Below, piece by piece: positions 33,203 through 44,700 of a stretch of DNA of 64,000 nt. Below the pieces are notes generated by a model. That model was not told where the DNA came from and made no database searches. It worked only from the letters and a program-made list of their open reading frames with translations. Position numbers and translations under genes: made by a program. This DNA comes from Zoroaster sp. YZ-2022 (Eukaryota > Echinodermata > Asteroidea > Forcipulatida > Zoroasteridae). The stretch's first letter is position 1, and every line of letters starts with the position of its first letter. The DNA is taken from positions 15,981,580 to 16,045,579 of the forward strand of contig CM055835.1 in assembly GCA_029582265.1 (NCBI GenBank). Reading direction: 5' to 3'.

Positions 33203-35876
33203 GTAAGTAGGCCTAGTACTAGTCCCATTAAGTAGTTGGCCTAACCCCACATGTACAAAGATGGGATAGCTCGCTTTCGTGAAATTTTCGACAATAATAA
33301 TTTAAAAAAATAATAAAATTAAAATTTAACCAAAATTACTGATCTCACAATAGTGAACCGTTTATGCCAAAAATGTCTTCTTAAGCTTACCTTATCACAA
33401 AATGTGTGATAATAAATGTAATAATTAGCAGATCAAAAGCTGAAAAAATGTGGGGATAGGGCCAAGGATAGTGAGGTAGTCCAGTGTATTGGCCCTAGAA
33501 TGGGGCTACGTATAGTACGGTACCTACTACCATACCATGCCAACTCTTTTTGTTTTCAGTGTTTGGTAAACTAAAGGTAAGTTTTTGTATACTTTTCAAA
33601 GACTTTTCCTAACTGTTCTTTAGGACGATAATGGGTGTCCATGATTACCATGGCAACCATGTATTTAGAACAGGTCCAATTGAATTGCCACATTTTAGTG
33701 GTAAATACTAGATTTTTTGATACTGCGAAACAGTAAAATAGCCTATGTGTTTTTAATAGTTGTATTTTTTTTAAACTAGAAGGTTAACAATGAACATAAT
33801 TATGTTACCAAATACCAATGCAGTAACTTCCCTTTAAACCAGCTATGGTCATAATTATAAAGCAAATCTCATTACTATATTTATTAAAAATATATAAAAA
33901 TATATAAGTTACATAACGTTAAATAGTATCTGCTTATTAGTTTAAAATTTACATTCCTAATTAACATCATTAAAGCTATTATTTAATGACTATTTGTAAT
34001 TTCAAAATAAATTAAAGATCAACGTTGTCACATCAAACCTACTTTAAAAATTCACATGGCCGAGCGGTCTAGCTTACCGGACTCAAGTTCTGGTGTTAGC
34101 AGCAGAATGTGGGTTCGAATTCCCCCGTGACACTTGTGTCCTTGAGCAAGACATTTAACCATAATTGCTTCTCTCCACCCAGGGGTTAAATGGGTACCTG
34201 TGAGGGGCAGAGTTGGTTGATTAGCCCTATATGCGCTGTAATGGCAGCAATTGAGCTGTATACTCCCCAGGGAGCTGAGATGGTTTCAGGAATGATTTAT
34301 GAGCCTTATGAGCAGGGGTAATAATATAATGCGCCTTGAGCACCACTTAGTTGGTGGATACGTGCGCTATATAAGTCCACACATTATTATTATTATTATT
34401 ATTCCTCATTAAGATTATTAAAACTATTTTAGACTTTTGGTAATTTTAAAAGAAATAAACGTTTCACAATCAAAACTTACTTGGTGTAATCATGGAGGTA
34501 CCTCCATGGTGTAATGGGCTATAATTATAAAACTGTATTTGTTTAGGGACTTGAAGGGGAAGTATCGTCACGATCAGAGTAGACTTTCAACAGGGCATGG
34601 AATCATTGTCCTAGTTTAAGATTAACACAGTGACTGAAAATTGCTGGCTCATTCATGCAGCAGCAACGGTAATATGACCTTATGTAGGGAATTATTTTCA
34701 GTCACTGAGTTTCATCATCGACCACATTGTGTGGAAATTGTACATATGTTTTTATCTTCAAATTATAAATTTTTTCTCAGCGTCCTAGATAATCCTTTTC
34801 AACGCGGGAGACTGTACAATAATGTTATCATCACAAGCATAATTTCATGTAAAAGGAATCAGGATATACTAGTATAATGTTCTGTCCCTGCTGGGATTGA
34901 TCTCAATATACCACCTGTATAATCGACAATATGCTTCAATCCACCTTAAAAATAGATCAGATCTGTAGAAAACTGTACAGCTATGCTTTAGATACACAAA
35001 TTAATATTTTGGAGGCAGTAGGTCAAGTTCCCCTATCACATGGATAATTCATTCCAAGTGTGGATTTTCTCCCAGAATTATTATCACTAGTTTTCTAAAC
35101 ATGACACCTATTTCTTGCCTTGGGCCTATTTTAGCCCAAGCTGGTTTCTGATGAACAGGAATATCATGGGCGGATCCAAAACATTTTTTAGGGGGCTGGC
35201 TGAGAATCAAAACAATTATTTTTCAGTACTACAAAATTACAATGAAATAATCAAAGGAGAGAGAAAACAAAAGCACACTGTGGGAATGGGAGTGCATTCT
35301 CCCTCCCTCTCTCTCTCTCTCCTTTTAATTTAAAAAAAAAAAAAAATTTTTTTTTTTTTTAAACGATTTTAGGGGGGCTACAGCCCCTTAGCCTTCCCCT
35401 GGATCCGCCAATGAGGATTAATATAGGCCTCATAAAGAAGAACATGTTCCTGTTAGCCCTAACTTGAGCAGAACAGATAGATTTGTTAGACGGAAGCGTA
35501 GTAACCGGCAGCATGAACAATACAACTTGGCGCGTTGTGTGCACGTCAACAAAACACCTATATAGTACCTTAATCTGTCTGCGAAAGAGATGGGTCGTTA
35601 AGGGACAGGTGGGCAAATGTTAACTTTAAAGAGAACAACATTAGTATTTGGAAACGTATGATTCGTGATGCCAATCAGGTTTTTAAATAAAAGTTCACAC
35701 TGTGTGTACCCACCTCAAGACGAAACGCTCTCATCAGCCGTACGGGTCTGTGACAGGTCCGTAGCGAGCAGAGAGGGTTGGTAGTGGTTTATAAGCTGGG
35801 TGACAGTTTCCGTAGAAGATCCGGAATAGGTCAGTCATAATGTCACCTGTAATTTAATACTGTTTCAAAAGTGGTG

Positions 35877-35885
35877 TATATATAA
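35877..35885 (+). promoter_or_regulatory. TATA box, array unit 3
   Basis: TATATATAA, 66 bp before the unit 3 ATG. The CTGTTTCC upstream in other units is CTGTTTC here (four bases lost). Confidence 0.72.
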
Positions 35886-35950
35886 GGAGGGGCCTTTGAG
35901 TTCCTTGCTGATAAATCGAAAAGCGGTTTAGAGACGAGGGTCTCACCAAC

Positions 35951-36021
35951 ATGGTCAACAAGATGATTGCGTTGGCGTTATTCTGTTCCTTCCTTGGGAT
36001 GATGGAAATTGCACAAACAGA
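35951..36021 (+). CDS. Signal-peptide exon 1, array unit 3
   Basis: 71 nt identical to the other copies although surrounding sequence of this unit has many small losses. Donor GTAAGTAG intact. Confidence 0.84.
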
Positions 36022-38705
36022 GTAAGTAGGCCTAGTACTAGTCCCATTAAGTAGTTGGCCTAACCCCACATGTACAAAGATGGGATAGCTCGCTTTCGTG
36101 AAATTTTCGACAATAATAATTTAAAAAATAATAAAATTAAAATTTAACCAAAATTACTGATCTCACAATAGTGAACCGTTTATGCCAAAATGTCTTCTTG
36201 GGCAAGCTTACCTTATCACAAAATGTGTGATAATAAATGTAATAATTAGCAGATCAAAAGCTGAAAAAATGTGGGATAGGGCCAAGGATAGTGAGGTAGT
36301 CCAGTGTATTGGCCCTAGAATGGGGCTACGTATAGTACGGTACCTACTACCATACCATGCCAACTCTTTTTGTTTTCAGTGTTTGGTAAACTAAAGGTAA
36401 GTTTTGTATACTTTTCAAAGACTTTTCCTAACTGTTCTTTAGGACGATAATGGGTGTCCATGATTACCATGGCAACCATGTATTTAGAACAGGTCCAATT
36501 GAATTGCCACATTTTAGTGGTAAATACTAGATTTTTGATACTGCGAAACAGTAAAATAGCCTATGTGTTTTTAATAGTTGTATTTTTTAAACTAGAAGGT
36601 TAACAATGAACATAATTATGTTACCAAATACCAATGCAGTAACTTCCCTTTAAACCAGCTATGGTCATAATTATAAAGCAAATCTCATTACTATATTTAT
36701 TAAAAATATATAAAATATATAAGTTACATAACGTTAAATAGTATCTGCTTATTAGTTTAAAATTTACATTCCTAATTAACATCATTAAAGCTATTATTTA
36801 ATGACTATTTGTAATTTCAAAATAAATTAAAGATCAACGTTGTCACATCAAACCTACTTTAAAAATTCACATGGCCGAGCGGTCTAGCTTACCGGACTCA
36901 AGTTCTGGTGTTAGCAGCAGAATGTGGGTTCGAATTCCGGCCGTGACACTTGTGTCCTTGAGCAAGACACTTAACCATAATTGCTTCTTCTCCACCCAGG
37001 GGTTAAATGGGTACCTGTGAGGGCAGAGTTGGTTGATTAGCCCTATATGCGCTGTAATGGCAGCAATTGAGCTGTATACTCCCCAGGGAGCTGAGATGGT
37101 TTCAGGAATGATTTATGAGCCTTATGAGCAGGGTAATAATATAATGCGCCTTGAGCACCACTTAGTTGGTGGATACGTGCGCTATATAAGTCCACACATT
37201 ATTATTATTATTATTATTCCTCATTAAGATTATTATTAAAACTATTTTTAGACTTTTGGTAATTTTAAAAGAAATAAACGTTTCACAATCAAAACTTACT
37301 TGGTGTAATCATGGAGGTACCTCCATGGTGTAATGAGGCTATAATTATAAAACTGTATTTGTTTAGGGACTTGAAGGGAAGTATCGTCACGATCAGAGTA
37401 GACTTTCAACAGGGCATGGAATCATTGTCCTAGTTTAAGATTAACACAGTGACTGAAAATTGCTGGCTCATTCATGCAGCAGCAACGGTAATATGACCTT
37501 ATGTAGGGAATTATTTTCAGTCACTGAGTTTCATCATCGACCACATTGTGTGGAAATTGTACATATGTTTTTATCTTCAAATTATAATTTTTTTCTCAGC
37601 GTCCTAGATAATCCTTTTCAACGCGGGAGACTGTACAATAATGTTATCATCACAAGCATAATTTCATGTAAAAGGAATCAGGATATACTAGTATAATGTT
37701 CTGTCCCTGCTGGGATTGATCTCAATATACCACCTGTATAATCGACAATATGGCTTCAATCCACCTTAAAAATAGATCAGATCTGTAGAAAACTGTACAG
37801 CTATGCTTTAGATACACAAATTAATATTTTGGAGGCAGTAGGTCAAGTTCCCCTATCACATGGATAATTCATTCCAAGTGTGGATTTTCTCCCAGAATTA
37901 TTATCACTAGTTTTCTAAACATGACACCTATTTCTTGCCTTGGGCCTATTTTAGCCCAAGCTGGTTTCTGATGAACAGGAATATCATGGGCGGATCCAAA
38001 ACATTTTTTAGGGGGGGGGGCTGGCTGAGAATCAAAAACAATTATTTTTCAGTACTACAAAAATTACAATGAAATAATCAAAGGGAGAGAAAAACAAAGC
38101 ACACTGTGGGAATGGGAGTGCATTCTCCCCTCCCCCTCTCTCTCTCTCTCTCCTTAAAATTTTTTTTTTTTTTTTTAAACGATTTTAGGGGGGCTACAGC
38201 CCCCTTAGCCTTCCCCCTGGATCCGCCAATGAGGATTAATATAGGCCTATAAGAAGAACATGTTCCTGTTAGCCTAACTTGAGCAGAACAGATAGATTTG
38301 TTAGACGTAAGCGTAGTCACCAGCAGCATGAACAAGACAACTTGGCGCGTTGTGTGCACCTCAACAAAACACCTATATAGTACCTTAAACTGTCTTCGAA
38401 AGAGAAGGGTCTTACAGGGACAGGTGGGCAAATGTTAACTTTAAAGAGAACAACATTAGTATTTGGAAACGTATGATTCGTGATGCCCATCAGGTTTTTA
38501 CATAAATGTTCACGCTGGGGGTACCCACCGCAGGAGGAAACGCCTCATCAGCCGTACGGGTCTGTGACAGGTCCGTAGCGAGCGGGGGGGGGGGGGGGGG
38601 GGGTTGGTAGTTGTTTATAAGCTGGGTGACAGTTTCCGTAGAAGATCCGGAATAGGTCAGTCATAATGTCACCTGTAATTTAATACTGTTTCCTAAAAAG
38701 TGGTG

Positions 38706-38714
38706 TATATATAA
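38706..38714 (+). promoter_or_regulatory. TATA box, array unit 4
   Basis: TATATATAA, 67 bp before the unit 4 ATG. About 180-220 bp upstream is a cluster of substitutions (38484-38535) seen in no other unit. Confidence 0.75.
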
Positions 38715-38780
38715 GGAGGGGCCTTTGAGTTCCTTGCTGATAAATCGAAAAGCGGTTTAGAGACGAGGGTCTCCACCAAC

Positions 38781-38851
38781 ATGGTCAACAAGATGATTGC
38801 GTTGGCGTTATTCTGTTCCTTCCTTGGGATGATGGAAATTGCACAAACAGA
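38781..38851 (+). CDS. Signal-peptide exon 1, array unit 4
   Basis: 71 nt identical to the other copies, donor GTAAGTAG intact. Confidence 0.85.
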
Positions 38852-41561
38852 GTAAGTAGGCCTAGTACTAGTCCCATTAAGTAGTTGGCCTAACCCCACA
38901 TGTACAAAGATGGGATAGCTCGCTTTCGTGAAATTTTCGACAATAATAATTTAAAAAAATAATAAAATTAAAATTTAACCAAAATTACTGATCTCACAAT
39001 AGTGAACCGTTTATGCCAAAAATGTCTTCTTGGGCAAGCTTACCTTATCACAAAATGTGTGATAATAAATGTAATAATTAGCAGATCAAAAGCTGAAAAA
39101 ATGTGGGGATAGGGCCAAGGATAGTGAGGTAGTCCAGTGTATTGGCCCTAGAATGGGGCTACGTATAGTACGGTACCTACTACCATACCATGCCAACTCT
39201 TTTTGTTTTCAGTGTTTGGTAAACTAAAGGTAAGTTTTTGTATACTTTTCAAAGACTTTTCCTAACTGTTCTTTAGGACGATAATGGGTGTCCATGATTA
39301 CCATGGCAACCATGTATTTAGAACAGGTCCAATTGAATTGCCACATTTTAGTGGTAAATACTAGATTTTTTGATACTGCGAAACAGTAAAATAGCCTATG
39401 TGTTTTTAATAGTTGTATTTTTTTTAAACTAGAAGGTTAACAATGAACATAATTATGTTACCAAATACCAATGCAGTAACTTCCCTTTAAACCAGCTATG
39501 GTCATAATTATAAAGCAAATCTCATTACTATATTTATTAAAAATATATAAAAATATATAAGTTACATAACGTTAAATAGTATCTGCTTATTAGTTTAAAA
39601 TTTACATTCCTAATTAACATCATTAAAGCTATTATTTAATGACTATTTGTAATTTCAAAATAAATTAAAGATCAACGTTGTCACATCAAAACCTACTTTA
39701 AAATTCACATGGCCGAGCGGTCTAGCTTACCGGACTCAAGTTCTGGTGTTAGCAGCAGAATGTGGGTTCGAATTCCGGCCGTGACACTTGTGTCCTTGAG
39801 CAAGACACTTAACCATAATTGCTTCTCTCCACCCAGGGGTTAAATGGGTACCTGTGAGGGCAGAGTTGGTTGATTAGCCCTATATGCGCTGTAATGGCAG
39901 CAATTGAGCTGTATACTCCCAGGGAGCTGAGATGGTTTCAGGAATGATTTATGAGCCTTATGAGCAGGGGTAATAATATAATGCGCCTTGAGCACCACTT
40001 AGTTGGTGGATACGTGCGCTATATAAGTCCACACATTATTATTATTATTATTATTCCTCATTAAGATTATTAAAACTATTTTAGACTTTGGTAATTTTAA
40101 AAGAAATAAACGTTTCACAATCAAAACTTACTTGGTGTAATCATGGAGGTACCTCCATGGTGTAATGGGCTATAATTATAAAACTGTATTTGTTTAGGGA
40201 CTTGAAGGAAGTATCGTCACGATCAGAGTAGACTTTCAACAGGGCATGGAATCATTGTCCTAGTTTAAGATTAACACAGTGACTGAAAATTGCTGGCTCA
40301 TTCATGCAGCAGCAACGGTAATATGACCTTATGTAGGGAATTATTTTCAGTCACTGAGTTTCATCATCGACCACATTGTGTGGAAATTGTACATATGTTT
40401 TATCTTCAAATTATAATTTTTTTCTCAGCGTCCTAGATAATCCTTTTCAACGCGGGAGACTGTACAATAATGTTATCATCACAAGCATAATTTCATGTAA
40501 AAGGAATCAGGATATACTAGTATAATGTTCTGTCCCTGCTGGGATTGATCTCAATATACCACCTGTATAATCGACAATATGGCTTCAATCCACCTTAAAA
40601 ATAGATCAGATCTGTAGAAAACTGTACAGCTATGCTTTAGATACACAAATTAATATTTTGGAGGCAGTAGGTCAAGTTCCCTATCACATGGATAATTCAT
40701 TCCAAGTGTGGATTTTCTCCCAGAATTATTATCACTAGTTTTCTAAACATGACACCTATTTCTTGCCTTGGGCCTATTTTAGCCCAAGCTGGTTTCTGAT
40801 GAACAGGAATATCATGGGCGGATCCAAAACATTTTTTAGGGGGGGGGGCTGGCTGAGAATCAAAAACAATTATTTTTCAGTACTACAAAAATTACAATGA
40901 AATAATCAAAGGGAGAGAAAAACAAAGCACACTGTGGGAATGGGAGTGCATTCTCCCCTCCCCCTCTCTCTCTCTCTCTCCTTTTTTAATTTAAAAAAAA
41001 AAAAAAAAATTTTTTTTTTTTTTTTTAAACGATTTTAGGGGGGGGGGGAGCTACAGCCCCCTTAGCCTTCCCCCTGGATCCGCCAATGAGGATTAATATA
41101 GGCCTATAAGAAGAACATGTTCCTGTTAGCCTAACTTGAGCAGAACAGATAGATTTGTTAGACGTAAGCGTAGTCACCAGCAGCATGAACAAGACAACTT
41201 GGCGCGTTGTGTGCACCTCAACAAAACACCTATATAGTACCTTAAACTGTCTTCGAAAGAGAAGGGTCTTACAGGGACAGGTGGGCAAATGTTAACATGT
41301 AAAGAGAACAACATTAGTATTTGGAAACGTATGATTCGTGATGCCAATCAGGTTTTTAAATAAAAGTTCACACTGTGTGTACCCACCTCAAGACGAAACG
41401 CCTCATCAGCCGTACGGGTCTGTGACAGGTCCGTAGCGAGCGGGGGGGGGGGGGGGGGGTGGGTAGTTGTTTATAAGCTGGGTGACAGTTTCCGTAGAAG
41501 ATCCGGAATAGGTCAGTCATAATGTCACCTGTAATTTAATACTGTTTCCTAAAAAGTGGTG

Positions 41562-41570
41562 TATATATAA
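41562..41570 (+). promoter_or_regulatory. C3: TATA box, array unit 5 (gene-proximal)
   Basis: TATATATAA, 67 bp before the unit 5 ATG. This is the promoter nearest the complement-like gene body and the simplest default start. Confidence 0.78.
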
Positions 41571-41636
41571 GGAGGGGCCTTTGAGTTCCTTGCTGATAAA
41601 TCGAAAAGCGGTTTAGAGACGAGGGTCTCCACCAAC

Positions 41637-41707
41637 ATGGTCAACAAGATGATTGCGTTGGCGTTATTCTGTTCCTTCCTTGGGATGATGGAAATTGCAC
41701 AAACAGA
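41637..41707 (+). CDS. C3: Signal-peptide exon 1, array unit 5 (gene-proximal)
   Basis: 71 nt identical to the other four copies. ATG to GA, then GTAAGTAG. Joined to 43653 it gives ...IAQTEAQQYFIIAPN. Confidence 0.88.
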
Positions 41708-44700
41708 GTAAGTAGGCCTAGTACTAGTCCCATTAAGTAGTTGGCCTAACCCCACATGTACAAAGATGGGATAGCTCGCTTTCGTGAAATTTTCGACAAT
41801 AATAATTTAAAAAAATAATAAAATTAAAATTTAACCAAAATTACTGATCTCACAATAGTGAACCGTTTATGCCAAAAATGTCTTCTTGGGCAAGCTTACC
41901 TTATCACAAAATGTGTGATAATAAATGTAATAATTAGCAGATCAAAAGCTGAAAAAATGTGGGGATAGGGCCAAGGATAGTGAGGTAGTCCAGTGTATTG
42001 GCCCTAGAATGGGGCTACGTATAGTACGGTACCTACTACCATACCATGCCAACTCTTTTTGTTTTCAGTGTTTGGTAAACTAAAGGTAAGTTTTTGTATA
42101 CTTTTCAAAGACTTTTCCTAACTGTTCTTTAGGACGATAATGGGTGTCCATGATTACCATGGCAACCATGTATTTAGAACAGGTCCAATTGAATTGCCAC
42201 ATTTTAGTGGTAAATACTAGATTTTTTGATACTGCGAAACAGTAAAATAGCCTATGTGTTTTTAATAGTTTTTGCTCAATATATGAATTTATGACATAAA
42301 TAGTAGGCAGGCCAGGGCAGGATTAACACCTCTGAGGGCCCCTGGGCACCTGAAACTCCAAGGGCCCCCCCACGGGCACGGGTCGTTCGCGTGCGGCCGC
42401 GCGCAAATATGTGCACGCGCGCGAAGCGCGCGTGCGCAAAATTTTGAGTTTTTATTTTCATTTTCCTCTAAATATTCACAATTTGGTGATTGTCAATATT
42501 TAGATACCTTATTTGTCCAACTGACAAATAAGTCCTCAACTATACAGTCATTGTAGTCTGTCAGACAGACGCACAAAGGCCTACATGCTAAGCTGGCATT
42601 CATTAGAAAATGAGTTTCAATCAGTTGACTTGACTTTCATGAAATAAAGTTGATTTAATCAATAAAGGCAAAATAACAACACAAGGCTACTATTTCAAAG
42701 GATTTATTAATTTTCATTCACTATTATTCAGTGGTGGAAAGTAACTAAGTACATGTACTCAAGTACTGTACTTAGGTCCTTGAACATCAAACAGCCAATC
42801 TAGCCCATTGTTACTGGTTTAACACACAATCGGCACTTTCCAGCAGCATTCTCACCAACAATAAAACACTCATTTTGACTAATTTATTTCGGGGGGGGGG
42901 GGGTGGACGGATTCGGATTAGATAACTTTTTTTTATCTATTAGATAAATAAAATAAATTAGATAAAAACATTTTTGGGAAAAAAAAAATTTGGAATTTTT
43001 TTTTTTTTCAAATTATTTTTTTCATTTTTTTTTTTCGACCACCATGGAGGGCCCCCTGATGCCCAGGGGCCCCTGGGCACGTGCCCAAAGTGCCCATATG
43101 GTAGATCCGGCCCTGATAGTAGGCCTACAATATGTCCGCCATTAATTTTCAATGCAGTGGCTTATTTTTTGTCTATTTTCATATTTTTAAATATTGTTTC
43201 TCAATATATGAAATTAAAATAGTAGTTATTGGCTTTCCTTCAAACCTAGCAGGTTCTTTCTCAAAGAACCTGCTTGGTTCGAAACGTATAAAGGCCAATA
43301 ACTACCGGTCCTATTTTGCATTTATACTACAGGTCCTTTAGGTTGGTAAGCAGTTTGCAACAGATAATTCTCTATTTATAACATGAATTTATGACATAAT
43401 TAGTATTATGGTTGTGATTATCTCCCTTTATTGTACTTTTGGTAAAAACGAATTTGGGTACAAAATGAACCAAAAGTTTGATTATAGCGCCCTCTAGGGG
43501 TAATCTATTTGACATCACATCATAATTATGTATAGATAGCTGAAATGGATTTGAATCTCACCCAAGATGAACGGCTTCATTTGCACTCCCTAACACCCGC
43601 CCACCACCCGCAGGCTAGTGTTTATGGTTGATCGAAACATTCAATCTTGCAGGGCCCAGCAGTATTTCATCATTGCACCCAACGTTATCCGTGTTGATGT
43701 CGACGAAACCATTCTTATCAACATTGTTGGAACTCCTAACGGTGTTGAGATACCAGTGACGATGTATTTCCTAATGAATGATTCAAATGAGCGACTCTCG
43801 GAGAAACAAATCAGTGTTAGAGGTAGGTATGGCATCTATTATTACCACAGATAAGTAATGTTGCATTCCGTATTTTAATGATGCATTTAATTAGCTTCCA
43901 ATCCATAAGCCAAGTTGATACATAGTCACAGTTTTCTGCAAATTCTCTGCTACCTCATCCACAGAAAACCAAGGTCTGTAGTGCAGGCTGTTGGTGGTGT
44001 GAGAGCACCCCCTCCAAAACAAAGCATACATTTTGGTTTTACTTGTTTAAAAAAGTTGGGGGACCGACTCAGTATTTTTTTGCATGGCATGCCAACTTCC
44101 CTGCATAGCCTAATGATTTGCTGAAATTATGGTGCCCCACACTGTGTCAGCCCTCACAGAAAAATCAATTAAAATTCTTATAATTAGCCTCATTCTTCTT
44201 TCCCAATTCCAATTGTGCCTCTGCCATTTTGTTCAGGTGCCTGTTAATGTTTCTTTGTCAATGTGTCATTTCTGTTGCGTTGTGTATTGCCATTGTATTG
44301 TTCAGCTGTTAGTGTCTCCGTTATGTGTGTGGCTGGCTGCATACCTACGTAATAATAGTTTATTTTACTTTTGCAGCTCCCGACCCACATAATCGTGTTT
44401 TTCGTTGTTTAAAACTTGGTTTCTTGTTCTCCTTGTATGGCCATATCCATTGTTCATATTGTTTTTGCTATTTGTTGCTTGTGCTAACTGTATACATTAT
44501 GTCCTTTTGAATTTGTATTTTTGTATCTGGTTGTACCAGGGTATTAGTCAGGATTTGAAAATAGGGTGTCCAAATTTGACTGAATTGAAAAATAGGACGT
44601 CCAATTGTTTTCGGCAATTTTTCAGCAAATAGGATCTGCTTAACAAAAACCTGTTTTTCTAATGGGATTTTAAATATTTTGTCTTGTTTTAAAGATTTAT

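Larger units (their letters stand above)
28046..42270 (+). repeat. Five-unit tandem array of promoter plus signal-peptide exon
   Basis: Units: 28046-30896, 30897-33758, 33759-36576, 36577-39411, 39412-42270 (2818-2862 bp). Each starts GTTGTATTTT...AAACTAGAAGG and ends TGTGTTTTTAATA. Each contains, in order: AT-rich sequence, a type II tRNA SINE, a piece of the AGGGACAGTATCGTCAC-type MITE, a GGGCGGATCC-ended G-rich element with (CT)n, poly-A and poly-T, a TATA promoter, the 71-nt signal-peptide exon, and a 17-nt GT-AG-bounded pseudo-exon. Units differ mainly in homopolymer length; unit 3 has many 1-2-base losses. Confidence 0.93.

Noticed and set aside
28046..42270. Five separate complement genes
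   Set aside because: No MG-domain exon occurs between signal exons; each unit has only exon 1.
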